Source of the DNA: Halovulum dunhuangense
GTDB taxonomy: Bacteria > Pseudomonadota > Alphaproteobacteria > Rhodobacterales > Rhodobacteraceae
Assembly (NCBI RefSeq): GCF_013093415.1
Contig: NZ_JABFBC010000001.1
Coordinates: 992,001-1,056,000 of the forward strand
Direction of reading: 5' to 3'
DNA: 64,000 bases
The notes below the pieces were generated by a model that worked only from the letters and a program-made list of their open reading frames with translations, was not told the DNA's origin and searched no databases. The translations under genes were made by a program, and so were the position numbers. This document shows, piece by piece, positions 10,882 to 19,465 of the stretch. Numbering within the stretch: position 1 is the stretch's first letter; each line of letters opens with the position of its first letter.

Positions 10882-11415
10882 ATGTCTCGTATTGGGAAGA
10901 AACCGGTCGGGCTGCCCAGCGGCGTGACCGCCACGGTCTCCGGCCAGACCATCGAGGTGAAGGGGCCCAAGGGCGTCCGCAAGTTCACCGCGACGGACGA
11001 TGTGGACATCAAGCTGGAGGAAGGCGCGGTCCGCGTCTCTCCGCGCGGCACGTCCAAGCGTGCCCGTCAGCAGTGGGGTACCTCGCGCACGCAGGTTCAG
11101 AACCTGGTTACCGGCGTGACCACCGGCTTCAAGAAAGAGCTGGAGATCAACGGTGTCGGTTATCGTGCAGCCGTACAGGGCAAGGTCCTGAAGCTGGCGC
11201 TTGGCTACAGCCACGACGTCGACTTCGAGATCCCCGCCGATGTGACCATTCAGGCGCCCAAGCCGACCGAAATAGTGATCGAGGGTATCGATCAGCAGAT
11301 CGTGGGCCAGGTTGCCGCCAACATTCGTGCCTGGCGCGGGCCGGAGCCCTACAAGGGCAAGGGCATCAAGTACAAGGACGAGTTCATCTTCCGCAAGGAA
11401 GGCAAGAAGAAGTAA
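10882..11415 (+). CDS. rplF: 50S ribosomal protein L6
   Basis: L6 (177 aa), near the GTPase centre. The ATG at 10882 is preceded by AGGAGGAGG; the open frame upstream overlaps rpsH and is not L6-like. Starts [15 protein letters not shown], and the C-terminal [21 protein letters not shown] is diagnostic. Confidence 0.97.
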   Translation: MSRIGKKPVGLPSGVTATVSGQTIEVKGPKGVRKFTATDDVDIKLEEGAVRVSPRGTSKRARQQWGTSRTQVQNLVTGVTTGFKKELEINGVGYRAAVQGKVLKLALGYSHDVDFEIPADVTIQAPKPTEIVIEGIDQQIVGQVAANIRAWRGPEPYKGKGIKYKDEFIFRKEGKKK

Positions 11416-11427
11416 GGGCGCAAGGAC

Positions 11428-11787
11428 ATGGCAAACAGCAAACGTGATCTGTTCCGTACGCGCCGCATGCGCGTTCGCAGCAAGCTGCGGAAGACGTCCA
11501 ATGGCCGTCCCCGCCTGAGCGTCCACCGCTCGTCCAAGAACATCTCGGTCCAGCTGATCGACGACGTTCAGGGCGTGACCCTTGCTTCCGCCTCCTCGCT
11601 GGAGAAGGAACTGGGCATCGTGGGCAAGAACAACGTCGAGGCTGCCGCGAAGATCGGCGCCGCCATCGCGGAGCGCGCCAGGAAGGCGGGCATCGAGGAG
11701 GTCTACTTCGACCGCGGCGGTTTCCTGTTTCACGGCAAGGTGAAGGCACTCGCCGACGCTGCCCGTGAAGGTGGTCTGAAATTCTGA
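11428..11787 (+). CDS. rplR: 50S ribosomal protein L18
   Basis: L18 (119 aa), a 5S rRNA-binding protein. Basic N-terminal part followed by [20 protein letters not shown] and the C-terminal [20 protein letters not shown]. Twelve bases from rplF and from rpsE. Confidence 0.97.
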   Translation: MANSKRDLFRTRRMRVRSKLRKTSNGRPRLSVHRSSKNISVQLIDDVQGVTLASASSLEKELGIVGKNNVEAAAKIGAAIAERARKAGIEEVYFDRGGFLFHGKVKALADAAREGGLKF

Positions 11788-11799
11788 GGAGCGACGAGA

Positions 11800-12369
11800 A
11801 TGGCTAGAGAAGACAATCGCCGCGACCGTCGCGACCGCGACGAGACCCCCGAATTCGCAGACCGCCTGGTCGCGATCAACCGGGTGTCGAAAACGGTGAA
11901 GGGCGGCAAGCGCTTCGGCTTTGCGGCACTCGTCGTGGTTGGCGACCAGAAGGGCCGTGTCGGCTTCGGCAAGGGCAAGGCCAAGGAAGTGCCCGAGGCG
12001 ATCCGCAAGGCGACCGAAGCGGCGAAGCGCGGCATGATCCGCGTTCCGCTGCGCGAGGGCCGCACGCTGCACCACGACATGCAGGGCCGTCACGGCGCCG
12101 GCAAGGTGGTGATGCGTACGGCGCCGGCCGGTACGGGGATCATCGCGGGCGGCCCGATGCGCGCCGTGTTCGAGATGCTTGGCATCCAGGACGTGGTGGC
12201 GAAATCGACGGGTTCGCAGAACCCCTACAACATGATCCGCGCCACCATCGACGGTCTGAAGAAGGAAGCCAGCCCCCGCCACGTCGCCGCGCGCCGTGGC
12301 AAGAAGGTGGCCGACATCCTGCCGAAGGCTGACGCCGCACCGGCCGCGGCCGAAACCGCGGAGGCCTGA
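11800..12369 (+). CDS. rpsE: 30S ribosomal protein S5
   Basis: S5 (189 aa), an accuracy-related protein at the mRNA entry. The double-stranded RNA-binding-like domain includes [20 protein letters not shown] and [20 protein letters not shown]; the C-terminal domain has [20 protein letters not shown]. It ends in a short Ala/Pro/Glu tail (about 15 residues). rpmD follows after five bases. Confidence 0.97.
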   Translation: MAREDNRRDRRDRDETPEFADRLVAINRVSKTVKGGKRFGFAALVVVGDQKGRVGFGKGKAKEVPEAIRKATEAAKRGMIRVPLREGRTLHHDMQGRHGAGKVVMRTAPAGTGIIAGGPMRAVFEMLGIQDVVAKSTGSQNPYNMIRATIDGLKKEASPRHVAARRGKKVADILPKADAAPAAAETAEA

Positions 12370-12374
12370 GATCC

Positions 12375-12569
12375 ATGGCAACCAAGAAGACCATAGTCGT
12401 CAAGCAGATCGGTTCGCCGATCCGCCGCCCCGAAGTCCAGCGCCAGACCCTGATCGGGCTGGGGCTGAACAAGATGCACAAGACCCGCGAGCTTGAGGAT
12501 ACGCCTGCCATCCGTGGCATGGTCGCCAAGATCCCGCACCTGGTCGAGATCATCGAAGAGCGGGGCTGA
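12375..12569 (+). CDS. rpmD: 50S ribosomal protein L30
   Basis: L30 (64 aa), a small large-subunit protein with the short bacterial form. The block [20 protein letters not shown] and [20 protein letters not shown] identify it. It is followed by two consecutive terminator-like hairpins, so it may mark the end of a transcript. Confidence 0.95.
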   Translation: MATKKTIVVKQIGSPIRRPEVQRQTLIGLGLNKMHKTRELEDTPAIRGMVAKIPHLVEIIEERG

Positions 12570-12583
12570 GGCCCAATCTGTTT

Positions 12584-12610
12584 CGGGCGGGCCCACGGCT
12601 CGCCCGTTTT
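12584..12610 (+). terminator. First of two tandem terminators after rpmD
   Basis: 10-bp stem (12584-12593 with 12597-12606, one G-U pair, 3-nt loop) directly followed by TTTT. Form of a strong intrinsic terminator inside the spc region. Confidence 0.75.
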
Positions 12611-12613
12611 ACT

Positions 12614-12636
12614 GGCGCGGTTCCCCCGCGCCTTTC
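12614..12636 (+). terminator. Second tandem terminator upstream of rplO
   Basis: Perfect 7-bp stem GGCGCGG/CCGCGCC (12614-12620 with 12626-12632, 5-nt loop) followed by TTTCC. It sits four bases after the T-run of the previous hairpin. A further weak dyad, CACCCC...GGGGTG, lies at about 12656-12680 before the rplO ribosome site. Confidence 0.6.
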
Positions 12637-12703
12637 CGGTTCAACAAGTCGTGTCCACCCCATTCGACGCTGACGGGGTGCGTCCGGCAAAAGGAGAAGC
12701 GTC

Positions 12704-13186
12704 ATGAAACTGAACGAACTTCGCGACAACGAAGGCGCCGCCCGCAAGAAGAAGCGCATCGCGCGTGGCCCCGGCTCGGGCAAGGGCAAGACCGCGGGCC
12801 GTGGTATCAAGGGTCAGAAATCGCGGTCGGGCGTTGCGATCAACGCTTACGAGGGTGGCCAGATGCCGCTCTACCAGCGGCTGCCCAAGCGCGGCTTCAA
12901 CAAGCCGAACGCCAAGAAATTCGCCGTGGTGAACCTGTCGCTGCTTCAGAAGTTCGTCGACGCCGGCAAGATCGACGCCAAGGCTGCGGTGACCGAGGAT
13001 GTGCTGGTTGCGAGTGGGCTCGTGCGGCGCAAGCTGGACGGTATCCGCCTGCTTGCCAAGGGCGAGATCACCTCGAAGCTGGATATCTCCGTCACCGGCG
13101 CCTCCAAGGCTGCCGTCGAGGCGGTCGAGAAGGCCGGCGGCAAGGTGACGCTGTCCGCGCCAGTGGCAGAAGCGGCCGCGGAATAA
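12704..13186 (+). CDS. rplO: 50S ribosomal protein L15
   Basis: L15 (160 aa), an assembly protein of the large subunit. The Gly/Lys-rich N-terminal part with [20 protein letters not shown] and the motif [15 protein letters not shown] are diagnostic. GGAGAAG precedes the ATG. Its 135-base upstream spacer carries the two terminators, so it may rely on read-through or on a promoter I cannot clearly see. Confidence 0.96.
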   Translation: MKLNELRDNEGAARKKKRIARGPGSGKGKTAGRGIKGQKSRSGVAINAYEGGQMPLYQRLPKRGFNKPNAKKFAVVNLSLLQKFVDAGKIDAKAAVTEDVLVASGLVRRKLDGIRLLAKGEITSKLDISVTGASKAAVEAVEKAGGKVTLSAPVAEAAAE

Positions 13187-13234
13187 GGTTGTGGGGCCGC
13201 GCCCCACGCCTTACATCGATACCTGACAGTTTTC

Positions 13235-13267
13235 GCGCCGCTGAACGCTGACTGCGTTCCGCGGCGC
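13235..13267 (+). promoter_or_regulatory. Long hairpin in the secY leader
   Basis: A 13-bp stem with one T/C mismatch (13235-13241 with 13261-13267, then 13243-13248 with 13254-13259, loop TGACT) that ends just before the GGGAGG ribosome site at about 13275. A second 7-bp hairpin GTGGGGC/GCCCCAC lies at 13191-13207. They could attenuate secY, stabilise upstream mRNA or act as a partial terminator. Confidence 0.55.
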
Positions 13268-13286
13268 CGTCTTGGGAGGCCAGCAC

Positions 13287-14633
13287 ATGGCATCAGCAGC
13301 GGAGCAGATGGCCGCCAACCTGAATTGGGCGTCCTTCGGCAAGGCAAAGGAACTGCAGGCGCGTATCTGGTTCGCGCTGGGGCTTCTGATCGTCTACCGG
13401 GTCGGGACCTATATCCCGGTGCCGGGGATCGACACCATCGAGCTTGCCCGTTTCTTCGAGCAGGCGCAGGGCGGCATCGGGGGCATGCTCAACATGTTCA
13501 CCGGCGGCGCGGTCGGCCGCATGGCGATCTTTGCGCTGGGCATCATGCCCTACATTTCCGCTTCGATCATCGTGCAGCTCATGGCGGCCATGGTGCCCAG
13601 CCTGGAGCAGCTGAAGAAGGAAGGCGAGCAGGGCCGCCAGAAGCTGAACCAGTACACGCGCTACGGCACCGTCTTCCTGGCCGTTTTCCAGGCCTATGGC
13701 ATCGCCGTCGGTCTGGAGGGGCAGGGCCTGGTGCTTGATCCGGGCTGGTTCTTCCGCGCTTCCTGCGTCATCACGCTGGTGGGTGGGACGATGTTCCTGC
13801 TGTGGCTGGGTGAGCAGATCACCGCCCGCGGCATCGGCAACGGGGTCTCGCTGATCATCTTCGTGGGCATCATCGCCGAGCTTCCCGCCGCGCTCGCGCA
13901 GTTCTTCAGCCAGGGCCGGTCCGGCGCGCTGAGCCCCGCCATCATCATCGGCATCCTGGTCATGGTCGTCGCGGTGATCATGTTCGTGGTGTTCATGGAG
14001 CGGGCGCTGCGCAAGATCCATATCCAGTATCCGCGCCGTCAGGTCGGCCAGAAGGTCTATGGCGGCGAGAGCAGCCACCTGCCGGTCAAGCTGAACCCCG
14101 CCGGCGTCATTCCCCCGATCTTCGCCTCGTCGCTGCTGCTTCTGCCGACGACGGTCGCCACCTTCTCGGGTGGCACGGGGACTGGCGTGATGAGCTGGGT
14201 GGCGGCCTATTTCGGCCGTGGCCAGCCGCTCTACCTGATCACGTTCACGGCGCTGATCGTCTTCTTCTGCTACTTCTACACGGCCAACGTATCCTTCAAG
14301 TCCGAGGATGTGGCCGACAACCTGAAGAAGCAGGGCGGCTTCGTTCCGGGTATCCGTCCGGGCGCGCGCACGGTGGACTACCTCGACTATGTCGTCAGTC
14401 GTCTGCTGGTGGTCGGCTCTGCCTATATTGCCGCGGTCTGCCTGTTGCCCGAAATTCTGATTTCGCAACTCGCGATCCCGTTCTACTTTGGCGGCACGTC
14501 GCTGCTGATCGTGGTCTCGGTGACGATGGATACGATAACGCAGGTCCAGTCCCACATGCTGGCGCACCAGTACGAAGGGCTGATCGAAAAATCGCGCCTG
14601 CGCAGCAAGGGACGGAAGAAGACTCGCCGATGA
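13287..14633 (+). CDS. secY: Preprotein translocase subunit SecY
   Basis: SecY (448 aa), the ten-helix inner-membrane channel of the Sec system, working with SecE, SecG and SecA. The start at 13287 ([18 protein letters not shown]) lies at proper distance from GGGAGG; a TTG at 13272 is in frame but too close to it. Typical blocks include [14 protein letters not shown], the plug region [18 protein letters not shown], and the cytoplasmic loop [15 protein letters not shown]. Overlaps adk by four bases. Confidence 0.98.
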   Translation: MASAAEQMAANLNWASFGKAKELQARIWFALGLLIVYRVGTYIPVPGIDTIELARFFEQAQGGIGGMLNMFTGGAVGRMAIFALGIMPYISASIIVQLMAAMVPSLEQLKKEGEQGRQKLNQYTRYGTVFLAVFQAYGIAVGLEGQGLVLDPGWFFRASCVITLVGGTMFLLWLGEQITARGIGNGVSLIIFVGIIAELPAALAQFFSQGRSGALSPAIIIGILVMVVAVIMFVVFMERALRKIHIQYPRRQVGQKVYGGESSHLPVKLNPAGVIPPIFASSLLLLPTTVATFSGGTGTGVMSWVAAYFGRGQPLYLITFTALIVFFCYFYTANVSFKSEDVADNLKKQGGFVPGIRPGARTVDYLDYVVSRLLVVGSAYIAAVCLLPEILISQLAIPFYFGGTSLLIVVSVTMDTITQVQSHMLAHQYEGLIEKSRLRSKGRKKTRR

Positions 14634-15286
14634 ATATCATCCTTTTGGGACCGCCGGGTGCCGGCAAGGGCACCCAGGCACAGAAACTCGTGGCCGAACG
14701 TGGCATGGTCCAACTCTCGACCGGGGACATGTTGCGGGCCGCGCGGACATCGGGCACCGATCTGGGCGACCAGGTTGCCGAGATCATGGACAAGGGCGGC
14801 CTTGTTACCGATGCGATCGTCATCGGGCTGATCGAGGAACAGCTCGATGCCGGTGTCGGTGCGAATGGCATCATCTTCGACGGTTTCCCGCGGACCCTGG
14901 GCCAGGCCGATGCTCTCGGCCGCCTGCTGCTGTCCAAGGGCAAGACGCTCGACGCGGTGATCGAGATGAAAATCGGCGACGACGAGGAACTCGTCCGCCG
15001 CGTGTCTGGTCGCTACACCTGCGCCAATTGCGGGGCCGTCTATCACGACCAGACCCGCAAGCCGGCGAAGGAGGGCGTCTGCGATGCCTGCGGCAGCACA
15101 AGCTTCAAGCGTCGGCCGGACGACAATGCCGAGACGATGCGCACCCGGCTTCTGGCCTACTACAAGGACACATCGCCGCTGATCGGCTACTACTACGCCA
15201 AGGGCAGTCTCAGAAGCATCGACGGCCTGGGCGAGATCGATGCGGTGGCGGCGGCCGTTGCCGGCGCGATCGACAGCACGTCCTGA
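14630..15286 (+). CDS. adk: Adenylate kinase
   Basis: Adenylate kinase (218 aa), converting ATP + AMP to two ADP in the cytoplasm. P-loop GPPGAGKGT at residues 7-15; AMP-binding [13 protein letters not shown]; the long lid (residues about 125-162) carries two CxxC pairs (CANC and CDAC) as in zinc-binding adenylate kinases. Coupled to secY by an ATGA overlap, the standard alphaproteobacterial arrangement. It ends just before a promoter for the rpsM transcript. Confidence 0.97.
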   Translation: MNIILLGPPGAGKGTQAQKLVAERGMVQLSTGDMLRAARTSGTDLGDQVAEIMDKGGLVTDAIVIGLIEEQLDAGVGANGIIFDGFPRTLGQADALGRLLLSKGKTLDAVIEMKIGDDEELVRRVSGRYTCANCGAVYHDQTRKPAKEGVCDACGSTSFKRRPDDNAETMRTRLLAYYKDTSPLIGYYYAKGSLRSIDGLGEIDAVAAAVAGAIDSTS

Positions 15287-15302
15287 GATACCTGATGGGG
15301 GC

Positions 15303-15330
15303 TTGACAGGCCCCTCTCTATTCCTAATGT
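15303..15330 (+). promoter_or_regulatory. Sigma-70-type promoter for rpsM-rpsK-rpoA-rplQ
   Basis: TTGACA at 15303-15308, a 16-base spacer, TAATGT at 15325-15330. The -35 box lies in the loop of a GGGGC/GCCCC hairpin (15298-15302 with 15310-15314) that is followed by TCTCTATT, so the same bases may act as a weak terminator for adk. Confidence 0.6.
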
Positions 15331-15340
15331 GCAACTTCTT

Positions 15341-15371
15341 CTGCAAGAACGAGTCGCGACCCGTCTTGCAG
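15341..15371 (+). promoter_or_regulatory. Hairpin in the rpsM 5' leader
   Basis: CTGCAAGA at 15341-15348 pairs perfectly with TCTTGCAG at 15364-15371; two further pairs form inside after a one-base bulge, and the inner part is GTCGCGAC. With the promoter above, it would lie at the start of a roughly 120-base leader. A feedback site for S4 or another ribosomal protein is possible but is inference. Confidence 0.5.
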
Positions 15372-15459
15372 CCCGCGCCCGCCAGGCGTTCGTCCGGTGG
15401 GCATTTGTTGTGAAAAAAGGTTCTGGTGCTACGGAACCGCAACGAGACGGAGACTTGAT

Positions 15460-15828
15460 TTGGCTCGTATCGCAGGGGTGAACATCCCCACCAACAAGCG
15501 CGTGCATGTCGCGCTGACCTATATCCACGGGATTGGCCCCGCCACCGCCAAGGAAATCTGCCAGGCCGTCGGTATCGACTCGGCCCGCCGCGTGAACGAG
15601 CTCTCGGACGCCGAGGTGCTTCAGGTGCGCGAGCATATCGACGCCAACTTCATGGTCGAGGGTGACCTGCGCCGCGAGCGTTCCATGAACATCAAGCGGC
15701 TGATGGACCTGGGCTGCTATCGCGGTCTGCGCCATCGCCGTGGTCTGCCGGTGCGCGGTCAGCGGACCCACACCAATGCCCGCACCCGCAAGGGCCCCGC
15801 CAAGCCGATCGCCGGCAAGAAGAAATAA
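15460..15828 (+). CDS. rpsM: 30S ribosomal protein S13
   Basis: S13 (122 aa), a head protein contacting tRNA and the large subunit. The TTG start at 15460 reads (M)[14 protein letters not shown], gives exactly the usual length, and follows GACGGAGA. In-frame codons upstream are unrelated to S13. The block [20 protein letters not shown] is diagnostic. Twelve bases separate it from rpsK. Confidence 0.95.
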   Translation: MARIAGVNIPTNKRVHVALTYIHGIGPATAKEICQAVGIDSARRVNELSDAEVLQVREHIDANFMVEGDLRRERSMNIKRLMDLGCYRGLRHRRGLPVRGQRTHTNARTRKGPAKPIAGKKK

Positions 15829-15840
15829 GGGGGCAGGACA

Positions 15841-16233
15841 ATGGCACGTGATACCAAGCTTCGGGCCAAGAAGAAGGTCAAGAAGAACATCACCGCAGGC
15901 GTCGCGCATGTGAACGCCAGCTTCAACAACACCAAGATCCTGATCGCCGACGTGCAGGGCAACGCCATTTCCTGGTCGTCTGCCGGCACGATGGGCTTCA
16001 AGGGGTCGCGCAAGTCCACGCCCTATGCCGCCCAGATGGCCGCCGAAGACGCCGGTCGCAAGGCGCAGGAACACGGCATGCGCACCCTCGAGGTCGAGGT
16101 GCAGGGGGCCGGCTCGGGCCGGGAAAGCGCACTGCGCGCCCTGTCGGCCGTCGGGTTCACCATCACGGCGATCCGTGACGTGACGCCGATCGCGCACAAC
16201 GGCTGCCGTCCGCCGAAGCGCCGTCGCGTCTGA
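15841..16233 (+). CDS. rpsK: 30S ribosomal protein S11
   Basis: S11 (130 aa), on the platform near the E site. Contains [19 protein letters not shown], the glycine-rich [13 protein letters not shown] and the C-terminal [18 protein letters not shown]. The 118-base spacer to rpoA contains a 9-bp stem (16250-16258 with 16270-16278). Confidence 0.97.
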   Translation: MARDTKLRAKKKVKKNITAGVAHVNASFNNTKILIADVQGNAISWSSAGTMGFKGSRKSTPYAAQMAAEDAGRKAQEHGMRTLEVEVQGAGSGRESALRALSAVGFTITAIRDVTPIAHNGCRPPKRRRV

Positions 16234-16249
16234 CGCTGCGATTTTAGGG

Positions 16250-16283
16250 GGTCAGCGGAGCCATGTGCCCCGCTGGCCGTTCC
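16250..16283 (+). promoter_or_regulatory. Hairpin in the rpsK-rpoA spacer
   Basis: GGTCAGCGG (16250-16258) pairs with CCGCTGGCC (16270-16278), one T-G pair, 11-nt loop, then GTTCC and later TTT. Possible attenuator between S11 and the RNA polymerase alpha gene. Confidence 0.4.
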
Positions 16284-16351
16284 TGTTTGAAAAGACCCTC
16301 GAGGGCGACCTCTCCCGGATCGGAGCGGCTCGCGAGAATGGAGGCCCGAAC

Positions 16352-17368
16352 ATGATCCACAAGAACTGGCAGGAACTTATCCGTCCCACGCAGCTTGACA
16401 TCAAGCCAGGCGCTGATGCGCGGCGCATGGCCACCGCCATCGCCGAGCCGCTGGAGCGTGGCTTCGGCCTGACGCTCGGCAACGCGCTGCGGCGCGTGCT
16501 GCTGTCGTCGCTTCAGGGCGCCGCGATCACCAGCGTCCAGATCGACAACGTGCTGCACGAGTTTTCCAGCGTCGATGGCGTGCGCGAGGACGTGACCGAC
16601 ATCGTGCTGAACCTGAAGGGCGTGAGCCTGAAGATGGAAGTCGAAGGGCCGAAGCGCCTCTCGATCAGCAAGCAGGGGCCCGGCGTGGTCACCGCGGGCG
16701 ACATCACCGAAACCAACGGCATCGAGATCCTGAACCGCGATCATGTGATCTGTCACCTCGACGAAGGTGCCTCGCTGTACATGGAACTGACGGTCGAGAC
16801 CGGCAAAGGCTATGTCGCTGCCGACAAGAACCGCCCCGAGGATGCGCCGATCGGCATGATCTCGGTCGATGCGCTGTTCTCGCCGGTCAAGAAGGTCAGC
16901 TACAAGGTCGAGCCGACCCGCGAGGGCCAGGTGCTGGACTACGACAAGCTGACCCTGAGCGTGGAAACCGACGGATCGGTCACGCCCGAGGATGCCATCG
17001 CTTACGCCGCGCGGATCCTTCAGGACCAGCTGCAGGTCTTCGTCAACTTCGAGGAGCCGGAAGCTGCCGGCCGCGGCGAGGAAGAGGAAGAACTCGAGTT
17101 CAATCCGCTGCTGCTGAAGAAGGTGGACGAGCTGGAGCTTTCGGTGCGTTCGGCCAACTGCCTGAAGAACGACAACATCGTCTATATCGGCGACCTGATC
17201 CAGAAGACCGAAGCCGAGATGCTGCGCACCCCGAACTTCGGCCGCAAGTCGCTGAACGAGATCAAGGAAGTGCTGACCGGCATGGGTCTGCACCTGGGCA
17301 TGGACATCGTCGACTGGCCGCCCGAGAACATCGAGGAACTGGCCAAGAAGTACGAGGACCAGTTCTGA
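16352..17368 (+). CDS. rpoA: RNA polymerase subunit alpha
   Basis: RNA polymerase alpha (338 aa), which nucleates core assembly (N-terminal domain, residues about 1-235) and contacts DNA and activators (C-terminal domain, about 250-330). Visible motifs are [21 protein letters not shown] and the C-terminal [21 protein letters not shown] and [17 protein letters not shown]. The start [14 protein letters not shown] fits the family; the in-frame extension to 16265 does not. Confidence 0.98.
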   Translation: MIHKNWQELIRPTQLDIKPGADARRMATAIAEPLERGFGLTLGNALRRVLLSSLQGAAITSVQIDNVLHEFSSVDGVREDVTDIVLNLKGVSLKMEVEGPKRLSISKQGPGVVTAGDITETNGIEILNRDHVICHLDEGASLYMELTVETGKGYVAADKNRPEDAPIGMISVDALFSPVKKVSYKVEPTREGQVLDYDKLTLSVETDGSVTPEDAIAYAARILQDQLQVFVNFEEPEAAGRGEEEEELEFNPLLLKKVDELELSVRSANCLKNDNIVYIGDLIQKTEAEMLRTPNFGRKSLNEIKEVLTGMGLHLGMDIVDWPPENIEELAKKYEDQF

Positions 17369-17375
17369 AAAAGCC

Positions 17376-17403
17376 GCGCCCCGGGCCCATCGGCCCGGGG
17401 TGC
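17376..17403 (+). promoter_or_regulatory. GC-rich hairpin between rpoA and rplQ
   Basis: Perfect 9-bp stem (17379-17387 with 17392-17400), extended by three more pairs including a G-U, loop of four. No T-run, so probably an mRNA-processing or pausing element rather than a full terminator. Confidence 0.45.
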
Positions 17404-17489
17404 ATATCGACAAGATGGGCAATCCCGCCCCAAGGAGAGTGGACCCTTACGCAGGGCCACCGGACAAAGCATAAAGAAGGAACTTCATC

Positions 17490-17909
17490 ATGCGTCACGG
17501 TAACGGCTACCGCAAACTGAACCGCACCCACGAGCATCGCAAGGCGATGTTCGCGAACATGGCCTGCTCGCTGCTCGAGCATGAGCAGATCAAGACCACC
17601 CTGCCCAAGGCCAAGGAACTGAAGCGCATCGCCGACAAGCTGATCACGCTGGGCAAGCGCGGCGACCTGCATGCGCGCCGTCTGGCCGCCTCCCGCCTCA
17701 AGCAGGATGCCGTCGTGGCGAAGCTGTTCGACACGCTGGGCCCGCGCTACAAGGAGCGCAATGGCGGCTATGTTCGCGTGCTGAAGGCCGGCTTCCGCTA
17801 TGGCGACATGGCCCCGATGGCCATCATCGAACTCGTGGACCGCGATCCCGATGCGAAGGGCGCCTCTGACCGGGCCCGCCTCGCCGCCGAGGAAGCCGCA
17901 GAGGAGTGA
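17490..17909 (+). CDS. rplQ: 50S ribosomal protein L17
   Basis: L17 (139 aa), last gene of the alpha operon. Starts [20 protein letters not shown] and contains [19 protein letters not shown] and [21 protein letters not shown] strong terminator follows 24 bases after the stop. Confidence 0.97.
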   Translation: MRHGNGYRKLNRTHEHRKAMFANMACSLLEHEQIKTTLPKAKELKRIADKLITLGKRGDLHARRLAASRLKQDAVVAKLFDTLGPRYKERNGGYVRVLKAGFRYGDMAPMAIIELVDRDPDAKGASDRARLAAEEAAEE

Positions 17910-17933
17910 TCCTCGCCGCGCCGCGCCGATTGC

Positions 17934-17966
17934 AAGGCCGCCCGCCCGGGCGGCCTTTGTCTTTTG
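17934..17966 (+). terminator. Terminator of the alpha operon
   Basis: 10-bp stem (17934-17943 with 17948-17957, 4-nt loop) followed by TTTGTCTTTT. Good intrinsic terminator closing the ribosomal cluster. Confidence 0.85.
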
Positions 17967-18040
17967 GGCCGGCGGTTGACGCCCCGATCCGGGGTGCACA
18001 TATCCGGCCCAACCGGACTTCCTGTCGCGAGCATCGCAAC

Positions 18041-19423
18041 ATGACCCGCCTTCTGCTGACAGTCGCGCTGATCCTCGGCCTTTCGGTCGCGCCCGTCGCC
18101 AGCGCGCAGGAGCGCGTGCCCGCATCGCGCGAGGAAATCACCCTCAGCTACGCGCCGGTGGTGCGCCAGACCGTGCCCGCGGTCGTGAACATCTACGCCT
18201 CGCGGTTGGTGCCGACGCGGGTCAGCCCCTTTGCCGGCGATCCGTTCTTCGAGCAGTTCTTCGGAAATCGCACTGTCCCCCGGGTGCAGAATGCGCTTGG
18301 CTCGGGCGTGATCCTGGGCGAGGACGGGATCGTGGTGTCGAACTTCCACGTTGTGGGCGACGCGACAGAGATCCGGGTGGTCCTGTCCGACCGGCGCGAA
18401 TTCGATGCCCGCGTCCTGCTGGCAGACGAGGCGCGCGACATCGCAGTCCTTCAGATCGAGGCGGATGTGCCCCTGCCGTTCCTGGAGTTCGCGGACAGCG
18501 ACGCGGCCGAGGTGGGCGACCTGGTGCTGGCGATCGGCAATCCGTTCGGCGTGGGACAGACGGTCACGAGTGGCATCGTCTCGGGCCTGGCGCGAACGCT
18601 GGCATCCGAGGCGACGGCGCAGGCCTACTACATCCAGACCGATGCGGCGATCAATCCGGGAAATTCGGGCGGCGCGCTGGTGGACATGCAGGGCCGCCTT
18701 CTGGGGGTGAACACGGCGATCCTGTCGCGGTCAGGTGGGTCGCAAGGCATCGGTTTCGCCATCCCCGCAAACCTTGTACGCGCCTATGTCGAGCAGGCGC
18801 GGCAGGGGGGCGGAAGGCTGGTGCCGCCCTGGTCGGGCATGCTGGCCCAGACCGTGGAGACGGATCTTGCAGCCGCGCTGGGCCTAACGCTTCCCGAGGG
18901 TATCCTCGTGTCGGACCTGCACCCGGAAAGTCCCTTTGCCGCGGCGGGGCTTCGGCCGGGCGACGTGGTCCTGTCGGTGGACGGGCTTCCCGTGCACAGC
19001 ATGTCGGAACTCGACTATCGCCTGCTTACGCGAAAGGAAAAGACGGCCCGGATTACCTGGCTGCGCGACGGCCAGAAGCGGACCGCCGAGGTTGCGATCA
19101 TCGCCCCGCCGGAAAGCCCGCCCCGCGATCCACGCCAGGTCGGCGGCAGCGGTCCGCTGGCCGGGCTGGCCGTCGAGACGGTCAATCCGGCCGTGATCGC
19201 GGAGCGCGGGCTTCCGCTGGATGCGCAGGGCGTGATCGTGGCCGAAGCACCCGGGGTCGCCGGTCGGATCGGCCTGAGGCCGGGGGACATCCTGCTTGCG
19301 ATCGACGGTCGCGAGATCCGGACGACCCGCGAGGCCGTGGCACTTGCGAGCCGGCTTTCCGGCGGGGCCGAGTTGCTGTTGCTGCGCGAGGGGCGGCGGC
19401 TTGCGCTGCGCTTTCGCGGTTGA
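18041..19423 (+). CDS. Periplasmic HtrA/Deg-type serine protease
   Basis: Do/HtrA-type serine endoprotease (460 aa) that degrades or refolds damaged envelope proteins. Signal peptide at residues 1-22 with cleavage near VASA/Q. The trypsin-like domain carries the triad His103 (NFHVV), Asp133 (RDIAVL) and Ser209 (PGNSGGAL). Two PDZ domains follow (about residues 270-355 and 370-455), each with a LRPGD motif. The frame is open upstream to 17906, but the signal peptide fixes the ATG at 18041. Which paralogue (DegP, DegQ or DegS-like) cannot be decided here. rarA follows after 42 bases. Confidence 0.93.
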   Translation: MTRLLLTVALILGLSVAPVASAQERVPASREEITLSYAPVVRQTVPAVVNIYASRLVPTRVSPFAGDPFFEQFFGNRTVPRVQNALGSGVILGEDGIVVSNFHVVGDATEIRVVLSDRREFDARVLLADEARDIAVLQIEADVPLPFLEFADSDAAEVGDLVLAIGNPFGVGQTVTSGIVSGLARTLASEATAQAYYIQTDAAINPGNSGGALVDMQGRLLGVNTAILSRSGGSQGIGFAIPANLVRAYVEQARQGGGRLVPPWSGMLAQTVETDLAAALGLTLPEGILVSDLHPESPFAAAGLRPGDVVLSVDGLPVHSMSELDYRLLTRKEKTARITWLRDGQKRTAEVAIIAPPESPPRDPRQVGGSGPLAGLAVETVNPAVIAERGLPLDAQGVIVAEAPGVAGRIGLRPGDILLAIDGREIRTTREAVALASRLSGGAELLLLREGRRLALRFRG

Positions 19424-19465
19424 GATCCCTTCCGCCCCCGCATCACAGCGGATAACCTTACGCCG

